Assembly (NCBI RefSeq): GCF_050003625.1
Contig: NC_134397.1
Location: 98,998,162-99,062,161, forward strand
Length of the DNA: 64,000 nt
Source: Haematobia irritans
Taxonomy: Eukaryota > Arthropoda > Insecta > Diptera > Muscidae
Direction: 5' to 3'
Shown: positions 54,688 through 64,000 of the stretch, piece after piece
Numbering within the stretch: position 1 is the first letter of the stretch
Layout of the letters: the number at the start of each line of letters is the position of its first letter
Notes under the pieces: model-generated
Databases searched by the model: none
What the model was told of the DNA's origin: nothing
Seen by the model: only the letters and a program-made list of their open reading frames with translations
Translations under genes and position numbers: made by a program

Positions 54688-55629
54688 TTAATGTGACATA
54701 TTATCAGAGTTATTATTAATGTTGATAGATTGTTCATGCACTGAGGGATCCATCCGAAAAAAACAGCTAAGTTGATCGATATTATCAATTAAGATTGGTT
54801 GTTCAGTTTTAGAGCGCTTGACGTATATTAGGCCGCGGAAAGAGTATGCGGATACAAGTCTTTTTTCTTTTTTTAATTTTAATGCCTTTTTAAAGATCTT
54901 ATAATTTGTGGTGGATAAGTTTTCGTTAATATAAAAGTTCTTCTCTGTCTCAAACCCAATGTGATTAAGTTTTAAGTTCGTTTTATTTGCGCGTTTAAAC
55001 ATTGCAATACTCTTGAGGACAAAGTTTTTATCATATGCGGATATTAGTTTTACCATTATTGTTGAGTCAACGTTGTTTGCATTTCTGAGTCTATGTATGG
55101 ACTTTACTGATGGTATGGGAATATTTAAACAATTGCAAATATTACCAAATATTAGCATGAGGTTTTCTCCATTATAGGAGGGCACACCATTAATTCTTAA
55201 ATCACATGCTACTTTAGAGTTTTCATCTTTTAATATTTGAGATTTTAAATCATTAATTTCACTTCTCATAGCATTATGTTGCTCAGCGTGTTGAGATTTT
55301 AAAAACTCTATTTCGTTTTTCAGAACTTCAATTTCGCTCGACACTATTTCAAGTTTGGTAACCCGTTCAGCTACACTCTTTATGTCTCTCATAAAAACAT
55401 CCATTCTCTTATCGATTTCACTTAAGAGAGTTTCTGTTTGTTTCTCAAACCGTTTATCGATAAGTGATACAATACGTTGTGGTGAATCGTGTATAGCGCG
55501 ACGTGGAGTTGCGTTAGTGTTGGTGGTATCAGAGAATGAGTTATGCTGTAACTCTCTGAGGCGTCTCGGCGCCAATAATAATTCACTCTCACTGTGTGGA
55601 GGTTCGGAGTAGACAACACTTTTATTCAT
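54688..55629 (-). CDS. CR1/L2-like ORF1: coiled coil and RNA-binding fold
   Basis: A 313-codon open frame, MNKSVVYSEPPHSESELL to NNNSDNMSH. Residues about 60-135 are a heptad-rich coiled coil (KRFEKQTETLLSEIDKRMDV, VLKNEIEFLKSQ). Residues about 140-240 (ACDLRINGVPSYNGENLM, HRLRNANNVDSTIMVKLIS, NLKLNHIGFE) resemble the RRM-like plus C-terminal fold of L1-type ORF1 proteins. Such proteins trimerise and coat element RNA. It lies 146 bp upstream of ORF2 on the same strand. Confidence 0.85.
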   Translation of the reverse strand: MNKSVVYSEPPHSESELLLAPRRLRELQHNSFSDTTNTNATPRRAIHDSPQRIVSLIDKRFEKQTETLLSEIDKRMDVFMRDIKSVAERVTKLEIVSSEIEVLKNEIEFLKSQHAEQHNAMRSEINDLKSQILKDENSKVACDLRINGVPSYNGENLMLIFGNICNCLNIPIPSVKSIHRLRNANNVDSTIMVKLISAYDKNFVLKSIAMFKRANKTNLKLNHIGFETEKNFYINENLSTTNYKIFKKALKLKKEKRLVSAYSFRGLIYVKRSKTEQPILIDNIDQLSCFFRMDPSVHEQSININNNSDNMSH

Positions 55630-56288
55630 TGTAATTGTTGTTGTGTAGTTCTTATTTATACCAAGAGCGAAAACGTATGGTTCTTGTTCTTATTCAATTT
55701 TTGCTTTGATGTTTGTTTTATTTCTATTGAAGTTTCCAAATGAGTTTATTATATTTATAAATTTGTAATACACAGAGATGCCAAACTGACAGTTAAAACA
55801 CTTGCAATAAAGTTTAGTTTACAGATATTTTATGATTTCAACTATGAGTTATATCTTTAATTGGAAATCTTATTAAAATTAGTTTTTGTTGGACCGACTG
55901 ATAAACACGTCTAGTTTGCTCGACGAACTTTGAAACCCCTAGCAATTCACAATTACTCGAAATTCACATATATGCAACCTATGTCCAAATAAATACCGCG
56001 AGCGCAAAGGGAACAAATTTTTTATGTTATTTTCACATGTCCATGTTCTTAAAAGCCTTTGTTTATTCTTTTTTTCTATGAAACTTATGTCAATATTTTG
56101 ACATATATTTTGAATAGGGTATGTTATTCGGGGTATATTCCAAATTAGGTAGGTTCACATTCTAAAATTGACGTGTTTTGGAGGAAAACTTGTGTTTTGA
56201 ACTTGTTTTTTAGTATGGCGAAAACGACTCGATTTGACGTGCTTATAAAGGGAAAACATTTCAAACCCCAAAACATGCTTGGTTAGAA

Positions 56289-56513
56289 CACCGTATTAGA
56301 AAAGGTGGGACTTGCCAAAGTGTCACCGCCAGTCGACCCGTCTTCAGTCGTTACCCGTCCACTGGGCCCTGAAGTTAGCAACCCAGTGGATGACTTCGAA
56401 TTTCGGTGGTTTATTATTTCCACCACACGTGAAATTCGTAATAAGTACTTATTACGATGAAATACTCCGCTATTAGAAAACACGTCCGTTCAGTTCCACG
56501 GTTGAATAAAGTA
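56289..56513 (-). pseudogene. H copy: 5' end and beginning of ORF1
   Basis: Matches L2 37255-37523. It lacks about 50 bp (between GACCCGTC and TTCAGTCGTT) and 6 bp that include the ORF1 start codon (AATTTCGGTGG against AATTTCGCTGCATGG). Ends near CGGTTGAA, as L2 does. Confidence 0.88.
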
Positions 56514-56637
56514 GGCAATGCATCCACACTGCAAAGTAGTATATGATCATTCGTTTACGTTATTGCAACCAAATCGTGCAGTATAGATGCATGAAAGGTA
56601 GTGCTGTTTTCCTTCACGCCAATGCTATACTCAAGAC

Positions 56638-56644
56638 TATATAA
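56638..56644 (+). promoter_or_regulatory. Possible TATA box
   Basis: TATATAA 32 bases before the ATG at 56676. Start-site distance is short, so a transcription start between them would leave almost no leader. Confidence 0.3.
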
Positions 56645-56675
56645 CATATCACTTCTGAGAAATATTTCTATTAAA

Positions 56676-56912
56676 ATGAGCAATTCAAAATCAAATTCAA
56701 ATCAGCGCTATGTAGAAGCTGCTCTAAATCGGGACAGCGCTGATTCGGTTGTAGTGTAAGCAGTATCCTGCTGAAATAGTGCTCCATTTTTTGCTGGGAT
56801 CTAATTCCGCATTTATGGTTTCAATAGTGATTCCGACAATTCGTGTGAATCACCTGTAAGAAACAAAAAGCGGAAGAAGAGGGTGCAGGTGGAAAAAGAT
56901 GAAAGCAACGAA
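56676..56912 (+). CDS. Unrecognised gene, first two coding exons
   Basis: Exon 1 56676-56755 (MSNSKSNSNQRYVEAALNRD...), intron 56756-56827 (GTAAGCAG to CAATAG, 72 bp), exon 2 56828-56912 ending GAA before a GTAAGACT donor. The 55 codons stay open across the junction and the last donor is phase 0. The product is acidic/serine-rich then strongly basic (RNKKRKKR), like a nuclear localisation signal. No family recognised. Downstream sequence fills with repeats (56943 onward), so later exons are lost or far away. It could be the 5' end of a host gene or of a DNA transposon. Confidence 0.4.
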
Positions 56913-57983
56913 GTAAGACTGTATTTATGTAGTTAATATACACTAAAAAACATATTGACCTAATACGGAAGATTATGCAACCTATATTTTAGTACACGCA
57001 ATTTACACAATATTAAAGACAAATTCCTTTAAAATAATGATATTTTAATTAAAAGAAAGTTTAAGATCTTTGCATCAAATTTTTTCATTAAATTTAAGAT
57101 ACAAATTTGGAAATTTGTGTCTCTCTGTCGGAGGTCTTTAATTAGAGCAATTTTGCTTTAAAGTAAAGAAAACTATGTTTAATGTAAAGAAATTATCCTT
57201 AATTCCAGTGATACATTTAATGTACAAACGCATTAAATATAGGTCTTATTTTAAGGATTTGGATCTTTAGTTTAAAGTTTGTTTAGGAATTAATAAATCC
57301 CTATTTACCTTGAAGTATTTGTTATAATTTTAATTCTAAAAATGACATTTGGTTTTATATAAATAAGTTTATGAAAATATCGCGAAAAGAGAATGAAAAT
57401 CAGGTACATGAGATCTGTATCCAATATTAATTTTATTGATCCTACAATCATAGAAAAGTCTGCTAAAAACAGCAGTCGATGTTTGCTGTTATATTTTTGG
57501 ACTTCAGGCAGTCCAAACGAACAACAAATTATACATTTTTCCTTAACCCATTCCTGCCATTGTACTCGCTTGAGTACAGAAAATTGGCAACATTTAATTT
57601 CGCAGAACTTTGTTTATAAATGAAAATAGGTAACGTTTCTTTTTGTTTTACTTGTTTTTATGTTTTTGTGTTTTTTTTTTATATTTTTTAACTGAAGTTC
57701 AGTGTAAATATGTAAATGAATTGAACATTTTTGGGTTACACATATTTAAGAACCAAAAGTAGTTTTCCTAACTGCGATCAGCAAACATTTTGTTTTCAGT
57801 TATGACTATTGGCAGAGCTTAGAAATTTGAATTTGAAATTTTCGACTCAAAAATTTGAAACGTAAAAAATTGCCGTGATAAGTAAAATTATATAAACTTA
57901 ATTTTTACACATAATGTGTGAATAATTTAAGGAGAAATTTTCCAAAATTTGTACGAAAATGAGCAAAGGCATTGTCATTTATA
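56913..57983. other. AT-rich repeat-derived sequence
   Basis: A CAC terminus after TA at 56943 (CACTAAAAAACATATTG) begins an unknown repeat whose right end I could not find. 57775-58060 is inverted relative to 63390-63640 (TTTTGTTTTCAGTTATGACT; GCCGTGATAAGTAAAATTAT). The open frame 57393-57623 has no motif. Confidence 0.45.
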
Positions 57984-58389
57984 CACTCAACGAAATGTGA
58001 ACCCATTACGGAGGAAAATTTTAATTAATTTTTATTACAAATACCGCTATCATGCCGATATGACGAAATTAGTAAATATTTTCCGACAAATTCTAGAAAT
58101 TTTACTGGGCATAATTATTTTTGTTTTTGTTTGTTAATGAAAATTTCGTAATTTGAAGTAAAAGTCAATAAAAATTCGGAGCTATTTTATGGGAAATACG
58201 AATTTAGTAAATCTTTATAATATTTAACTTGTTCAACTTTTTTAATTATTGCTAACGTACACAAAAAATTATGAATGTCAAGAAAACTTTCTCAAATTGG
58301 AGAAATTTTTATTAAAACATAATAATTGTCATGACATAAAATAGAGTTAAATTGGCTTTAGTGCCAAAGTGGGTTCACTTTTTTGAGTG
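57984..58389. mobile_element. CAC...GTG element, family E copy 3 (406 bp)
   Basis: CACTCAACGAAATGTGAACC ... GGGTTCACTTTTTTGAGTG, inverted ends, flanks TA (57982-57983) and TT (58390-58391), one base different. The right part matches the reverse complement of the start of 9077-9593 (AAAGCCAATTTAACT). Confidence 0.7.
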
Positions 58390-58563
58390 TTGTAGTTTCC
58401 CCTAAGATATATAAAGGATGTATCAACTTATCATCATTAGCGTAGCTAAAACTTTATAGACTGAACTTATAGGTTCAACTAATGTTTTATTTCATAAAAT
58501 TGAATAAAAAAATAGACATCAAAATAACTCGACAATCAATTTATAATAAAGCAACTAAAAGTA

Positions 58564-58996
58564 CCCTGCGGGAAATTGGTACAAATAGCCACTGTCGGAC
58601 CTATCACAGAACTGGTACCTGTGCTCCAGTTAGTTGCAATTTTCACATTTAGTGAAATAAAATTATGAGAATAAATTTTTGTTCGAGATATTTCAAAAGT
58701 TTTTTTTTTTCATTTCGGGTTCGATTAAGAGCCCAAATTGAAAGAGATTTCTAAGAGTTTGTCCGAGACTGGTTCCTGAGGACCTGTTTATGGGTTGCTC
58801 CTGCTAAATTGTCGCAGGACGTGTCCTTTGGGATGAGTCCAAGTCGCGTCCTAAAATGTAAGTTTACTCCGTCAATGACAAACCCATGTTAAAGTGGACG
58901 GTCCCTTCCATACGTTTTGATCAGAACTGGGACTGGCCCATACACACCAGGGACTAGTGCCGTACCAATTCTGTGGTTGATCCATTTCCCTTAGGG
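58564..58996. mobile_element. Small element with CCCTGCGGGAAAT / ATTTCCCTTAGGG ends
   Basis: Imperfect inverted ends CCCTGCGGGAAATTGG and (reverse complement) CCCTAAGGGAAATGGATC, TA on both sides. Inside are several ACTGG(G/T)AC words (GGACTGGCCC, CTGGTACCTG). No open frame. Confidence 0.5.
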
Positions 58997-59821
58997 TAGT
59001 TCCACACTTTTCGCAGCAAAAAATTGGGAGTTGTTCTAAAGGCACAACTTTAAAAGCACTTCCAAAAATGTCCTCACAAAGAAGTTAACTATTTTAACTA
59101 CACAGGAAGTTTTTTACTTCATTTTTTTATATTTTAATGAGTAATTTTTTTTCTTTTTTCAAATAGTATAAAAAAAGTTTAAGAATAAATAAAATGGTAC
59201 AAATTATTCAAATTTTGCCACAAAAATGCTAAATCCATTATAGAAAAATCGATAATATTTGAAAAAACGTTTCAAACAAGCGTTAGAATGCATTAAAAAT
59301 CAAAAAAGTATAAAAATTATTTATTTGGGAAAATATCACAAAATTTTTAATTCACATTCAAAACACTGAATTCAGATCACACCTTAAGAAGTGATGCAAA
59401 TTCATTGCAACGGTTGTTGAAACGGTGGACATTCGTTCTATGACAAGTTCATATTACATTCATCGCTTCTCCGCCAATTTTGTACCACTTCCAGACCCAA
59501 AAAGAACATTTTCACTTCTTTTTTGGCGACGCTTTTTTGCAGTATTATTAAGATATTAATTTATGAAAGAATAGTTTTAATATCAATTACTATTTTTTAT
59601 TCAACTAAATCATAAGTTCAACAACAGCTTTATTTCATAAATATCAGACCCAAGTAATACGATTGTGCATGAAAGTCTTTAGTGAAACTTTGTGCGTTGT
59701 ACGAGTATATACTTGTTTAATTTTTATAAAAATGTAAAATCGTAAATAGGTTTTCAAATTCTGGGGGGGCTAAAATTTTTCTGGGGGGCCTAAGCCCCCT
59801 CCCCAGAGGCCTTCCTACGCT
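58997..59821. other. AT-rich spacer with a G-rich repeat end
   Basis: Nothing coding. 59762-59815 has CTGGGGGGGCTAAAATTTTT and GGGGGGCCTAAGCCCCC, the end of some unidentified repeat that touches the next LINE. Confidence 0.4.
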
Positions 59822-61914
59822 TATGCTTATCATATATCCCAGGAAAGTGGAGGGAAACAAAAGTCGTTTTCATACCTAAAGCGAGAAAAGCCTCCCACTC
59901 GAGGTCGAAGAATTTCCGACCAATCAGCTTATCCTCATTCCTATTTAAGACTCTGCAGAGGATGCATACTCGAAGGGCAGGTCTACTGAGACCGCATTGC
60001 ATGAACTAGTCAGCTTTATTGAAAGCTCACTATCTGTCAAAGAATACACAATCGTGGCGTTTCTAGAGATTGAAGGGGCGTTCAACAATGTCCATCCGAG
60101 CTCGATATTAAATGGACTGACAACTCTGAATGTTGATCCATGTATACTCAGGCTGTTAGACGACTGCTAATGAAGAGACGTATTTCAGCCACACTAGGAC
60201 AAGCAAACATACAAAGGTATGTGAACAGAGGCACTCCCCAAGGAGGAGTTCTATCACCTCTTCTTTGGAATGTTGCTATAAATAACCTTCTGGTAACCCT
60301 AGAAAGAGAAAGGATAAAAGTGGTGGCATACGCAGATGATGTGGCTCTGGCAGTCAGGGGAAAATTCCCATCCACAATCAGAGATATTATTCAGAGGGCC
60401 CTCCGGATGACTGAGAAATGGGCGAAAGATAATGGTCTTGGTGTAAATCCAGCAAAGACAGAACTAGTCATGTACTGCAAAGATCGCAAAACTCCCACGG
60501 TTAGGCCCATTTCCTTAGGGGGTAATGAAATTCCCTTTGGTGAGTGTGCAAAATACCTTGGCGTTATTTTGGACAAGAAGCTGAATTTTAGGCTTAATAT
60601 TGAAGAGAGGGCGAGAAAAGCCACGGTAGCTTTGTACTCGTGCAAAACGGCAATAGGAAAAAAGTGGAAAACCAAAAATTGTGCATTGGCTATACACGGC
60701 AGTAGTTAGACCTATAATGCTATATGTTGTTGTAGTCTGATGGCCGTCACTTCAGAAACGCGGTTGCGCGAGCTATTGCTGTGGTCGGAAAAAAGTTACG
60801 GTCACAGTTCGGTCCTCAAAATAATGCCAGATGTGCCTAACGTAGTAGATTACACTTTGGCGAGTCCACTTTTCGACAAAAAGTTTGAGACTCTAATCCC
60901 CAACAATGAGGCGTGGTGCACACAGACACCGGGGAATAAAGAATATATAGATTTCTTCACTGATTGCTCCAAATTGGATGGACAATTGGGGTTCGGAGTA
61001 TATTCTAATGATCTGGAACTTCGAATAGCGAAAAGATTACCTAATCACTGCAGTATTTTTCAGGCTGAAATATTAGCAATAAGAGAGGTGGCGAATTGAC
61101 TGAGAAGTAAAGTTGGCATGTGGGCATTTTTTGGAACATTACTTCTGCAATAAAATCATTGGTCTCTGTGTTCCTCAACTCGAAAACGGCCATCGACTGC
61201 CGCAAATGTCTCAATGAGATGGCTGAGCAATACAATATTCACCTAATATGGGTGCCTGGCCATAGGAACATACCGGGGAACTGCGAAGCGGATGAGTTGG
61301 CAAGGCTAGGGACTACCTTACATATTCCAGGGGAACTAGAATTTGTTGGTATGCCCCTAGCTACCTGCAAGCTCATACTGCGTGAGAAGGCTGTTATGAT
61401 GGCAAATGTTCGATGGGAGAATTGCAAGGGTTGTAACGACACCAAACAAATATGGCCCCATTTCAACTTAAACCGCACACTAGATATGCTAATGTTCTCG
61501 AAACGTCAAATATCACTCCTGATATCTGCTATAACGGGTCGCTGCCTGATAGGCGATTTTGCAAAAACTATTGGCGCGAAGTATAATGACTATTGTATGA
61601 GCTGTCATCAAAAGAATCAATTAAACACCTCTTGTGTGAGTGTCCTGCATTTTGTGTAAAGCGCAAGCAACTTTTAGGAGCATATAGCTTCAGTTTACTG
61701 GCGGATCTGGAAAACGATAACTTAAGCAGTCTGCTAATGTTTTTGGAACAATCTGGTTGGTTCAGCGAAGAAAAATAATCGAGAAGGTTCAGCGGTTAAA
61801 ACTAGAAGTGCCCATATGTAATAGGTAGTTTTAGTTAATGTGGTATCACAATGGACTGAATAGTCTAAGTGAGCCTGAATCTTAATCGGGCTGCCACTTT
61901 AACCTAACCTAACC
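59822..61914 (+). mobile_element. Loa/I-like LINE copy L4, 5' truncated (2.1 kb)
   Basis: Plus-strand copy of the same LINE, from within the RT finger region to the tail AACCTAACCTAACCT at 61900-61914. It has an internal loss near 60745 (linker between RT and RNase H) and several stops. Confidence 0.9.
60140..61778 (+). pseudogene. L4 reverse transcriptase and RNase H remnants
   Basis: 60140-60709: GTPQGGVLSPLLWN, VAYADDVALAV (YADD), then KLNFRLNIEERARKA. 60740-61099: CTQTPGNKEYIDFFTDCSKL (Gly of TDGS replaced by Cys) and FQAEILAIREV, then TGA. 61120-61659: an altered stretch, then HLIWVPGHRNIPGNC, EADELARLG and the zinc region, with loss near 61610. Frame changes at about 60700, 61100 and 61620 inactivate it. 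Confidence 0.88.
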
Positions 61915-61927
61915 TCCCCCTAAAGTA

Positions 61928-62255
61928 CACAGAAAAAAAGTGTCTTGTAAATTTAAGGACCAGTTTAACTTTCACATACAAATTTACAATAATATTTACT
62001 GTAATATAGTTAATTTTTCGTAACCACAACGAAAATTAACTTAGCTAAAGGAAAACTTATAAACATTCAGTAAATTTTTTTTAGTTCCTTAACTACGAAA
62101 TGGGAAGGATTTTTCCTTAAATAAATTTCCAACACAGTAATTAATGCATCGTTGATTATATTATAAAAATACATGGGCAATATAAAAATGTGGACAATTT
62201 ACTAAGAAAAAATTTTGTATGGAAAAAAATTTGTGTAGTAAAAATTAACTTAATG
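61928..62255 (+). repeat. Family G repeat, copy 2
   Basis: Starts after TA with CACAGAAAAAAAGTGTCTTG and matches the reverse complement of 23157-23479 to ATGACATTAC. It runs directly into the palindromic structure. Confidence 0.7.
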
Positions 62256-63395
62256 ACATTACATTACAGGCTTGTTGTACCTTTGATTCCTCAATTTTTC
62301 TTTTTTTTTGAAAATTATTCTGACAAACAGTTTATTTCAAACCAATTTCTTAATACAGGTTTCCCAAAAAATTGTTCATTCTTCCGGATAGCAGGGATAT
62401 TTTGAATGAGTTTAAGTATATTCTTCCCACAGCATAGTAATAATGAACTAAAATACGATGCAATACATGAATTAATTTATAAGAAAATCACGAACTTATC
62501 TAGATGAAAAAAATCTTTGGCGCCAACTCATGGTCATTCTTACTATGGGTTAGTTCATTTTTCATAAAAAATAGTAAACTTTTTTTTCGGTGTAGGGTAT
62601 TACGTTCGAGTTTAGCAGCTAAAATAAAAAATGAATCAGTCAAAACAATATAAATTTTCTGTATTTTGCACATTTTATTATAACTTGAAAGAGAAATGAT
62701 GTATCTATTCAAAAATTTGATTTGTTGTAATATTAATAGTTCTATGAAATATTAAGGAAAAGTACCCATAAACAAATTATTTTCGCCCTATACAGCTAAC
62801 TTCATACCGGCTTTAAGGCTAAAACATGAAAACACACATTAATTCAGCCGTTTTTAATATTTTTTAACATATTTTGCATTACTTCTGGTCTATAGATTGC
62901 TATTCTCATCCGAGTTTTCTAAATGTTTAATAATATACATCAGTCCGTTTTTGTATGGTTCAAATGAAGATATCATATTTAAATTTATATTGTTTTTACT
63001 GATTCATTTTTTATTTTAGCTGCTAAACTCGAACGTAATACCCTACACCGAAAAAAAAGTTTACTATTTTTTATGAAAAATGAACTAACCCATAGTAAGA
63101 ATGACCATGAGTTGGCGCCAAAGATTTTTTTCATCTAGATAAGTTCGTGATTTTCTTATAAATTAATTCATGTATTGCATCGTATTTTAGTTCATTATTA
63201 CTATGCTGTGGGAAGAATATACTTAAACTCATTCAAAATATCCCTGCTATCCGGAAGAATGAACAATTTTTTGGGAAACCTGTATTAAGAAATTGGTTTG
63301 AAATAAACTGTTTGTCAGAATAATTTTCAAAAAAAAAGAAAAATTGAGGAATCAAAGGTACAACAAGCCTGTAATGTAATGTCATTAAGTTAAGT
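62241..63395. repeat. Large palindrome: inverted family C arms around a family D element
   Basis: Left arm 62241-62594 and right arm 63044-63395 are reverse complements, from AACTTAATGACATTACATTA and TGTTGTACCTTTGATTCCTC to TTTTTTTCGGTG. Between them, TA-flanked, lies 62595-63043, itself with inverted ends of ~45 bp (GGGTATTACGTTCGAGTTTA). In single strand the whole 1.15 kb could fold back. Confidence 0.85.
62595..63043. mobile_element. Family D inverted-repeat element, central copy (449 bp)
   Basis: Starts GGGTATTACGTTCGAGTTTA, ends TAAACTCGAACGTAATACCC, TA on both sides (62593-62594, 63044-63045). Related to 21751-21969. No open frame. Confidence 0.75.
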
Positions 63396-63642
63396 GATAG
63401 CGGTATTTGTAATAAAAATTAGTTAAAATTTTCCTTCGTAATGGGTTCACATTTCGTTGAGTGTATAAATGACAATGCCTTTGCTCATTTTCGTACAAAT
63501 CGTCACACATTATGTGTAAAAATAAGGTTCATATAATTTTACTTATCACGGCAATTTTTTTCGTTTCATATTTTTGAGTCAAATTTCTTAGCTTTGTCAA
63601 TAGTCATAACTGAAAACAAAATGTTTGCTGATAATGAAATAA
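63396..63642. repeat. Family E end and repeat shared with 57.8-58.1 kb
   Basis: ATGGGTTCACATTTCGTTGAGTG ends at 63463 followed by TA, a family E terminus. 63464-63640 is the reverse complement of 57775-57983, so the same junction of elements occurs twice in the window. Confidence 0.65.
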
Positions 63643-64000
63643 CAATTTTGACAAAATTTTCTATAGAAAGAAAATTTTGACAAAAATTTCTGCAGAAATA
63701 AAATTTTAACAAAATTTTCTATAGAAATAAACTTTTGACAAAATTTTCTATAGAAATAAAATCTTGGTAGATTATTTTTGGCTCGAGTGGCAACCATGAT
63801 TATGAACCGAATAAAATTTGAACAAAATCTTCTATAGAAATACAATTTTGACAAAATTTTCTATAGAAATAAAATTTTGACAATGATGAAAATTTTATTA
63901 TGAACCGAATAAAATTTTAACAAAATTTTCTCTAGAAATAAAATTTTGACAAAATTTTCTATAGAAATAAAATTTTGGTAGATTATTTTTGGCTCTAGTG
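63643..64000. repeat. AT minisatellite built on TTTCTATAGAAA, window end
   Basis: Same units as 26936-27245 in reverse orientation, including the interrupter GGCTCGAGTGGCAACCATGA near 63780. Continues to the window edge. Confidence 0.85.

Larger units (their letters stand above)
51463..55740 (-). mobile_element. CR1/L2-like LINE with both ORFs open
   Basis: ORF1 and ORF2 on the minus strand, ending in an AT-rich 3' UTR and an (AAAT)n plus poly(A)-like tail at 51463-51500. Microsatellite tails are typical of the CR1/L2 groups. No clear target duplication. Confidence 0.8.
51357..56288. mobile_element. 4.9-kb insertion in H carrying a CR1/L2-like LINE
   Basis: H stops at CGTCACCT (51356) and resumes at TTAGAAAAGG (56296), contiguous in L2 at about 37250. 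Flanks CACCTA and CACCGTA suggest a short imperfect duplication. The insert contains a LINE (51463-~55740) plus ~100 bp left and ~550 bp right of unknown sequence, so an unidentified outer element or host DNA may be involved. Confidence 0.6.
32481..56513 (-). mobile_element. Old Loa/I-like LINE copy (H), split by at least six later insertions
   Basis: Pieces at 32481-32505, 37530-38154, 45274-45617, 46296-46421, 48334-49170, 50160-51356 and 56289-56513 line up in order and orientation along the full-length LINE at 32506-37529. Each break carries a different target duplication. The assembled copy covers the 5' UTR, ORF1, endonuclease and the start of RT. 24 kb now separates its ends. Confidence 0.85.

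Overview
The window looks like nuclear DNA from a higher (calyptrate, probably muscid) fly. It is very AT-rich, introns are 60-80 bp, non-LTR, LTR and Penelope-type retroelements sit beside many classes of DNA transposon, and nearly every kilobase is a mobile element or its relic. I see no bacterial-style operons, rRNA genes or CRISPR arrays. The only convincing intact host-type gene is a single-exon reading frame at 11661-12827. It carries two RIIa docking domains and two IQ motifs, a combination known from sperm-flagellum scaffold proteins. Two other spliced, host-like remnants are an exon set at 14339-14801 cut by transposons, and a TATA-led pair of 5' exons at 56676-56912.

Layout. 1-600: end of an LTR element. 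600-8.6 kb: direct repeats, CAC...GTG elements, and a decayed jockey-like LINE on the minus strand split by a Loa/I-like LINE fragment. 8.6-10.9 kb: a large CAC...GTG element with a second one nested in it. 11-13.3 kb: the RIIa/IQ gene followed by a SINE. 14.3-21.7 kb: host exon remnants split by a defective Ty3/gypsy element (ATAT target duplication) and another inverted-repeat element. 24.5-29.9 kb: a composite repeat with fourteen 153-bp tandem units and a nearly intact Penelope-like element (RT plus GIY-YIG). 32.5-56.5 kb: one old Loa/I-like LINE blown apart by later insertions. 59.8-61.9 kb: another copy of that LINE. 61.9-64 kb: small repeats forming a large palindrome, then an AT minisatellite.

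The 32.5-56.5 kb nest can be read exactly because it holds both a filled and an empty version of each site. A younger full-length LINE (32506-37529) gives the undisrupted sequence. Against it the older copy shows: insertion of that young LINE (8-bp duplication), a Transib-like element (5-bp CGATG duplication, ends resembling the CACAGTG heptamer) that itself holds two hAT elements with perfect 8-bp duplications and a CAC...GTG element, a 5'-truncated LINE (13-bp duplication), two more CAC...GTG elements with 2-bp duplications (TA and CG), a DD41D mariner inside one of them, a 251-bp tandem duplication, and a segment carrying a CR1/L2-like LINE with both ORFs open.

The most unusual recurring signal is a set of non-autonomous elements that start with CAC, end with GTG, duplicate 2 bp (TA, TT or CG) and in several cases carry tRNA-like A/B-box sequences. 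The Loa/I-like LINE ends in short (TTAGG)n/(CCTAA)n tails, and a tRNA-headed SINE at 12964-13238 shares its last ~70 bp, which suggests the SINE is mobilised by this LINE. Family names and host identity are inferred by eye without database search.
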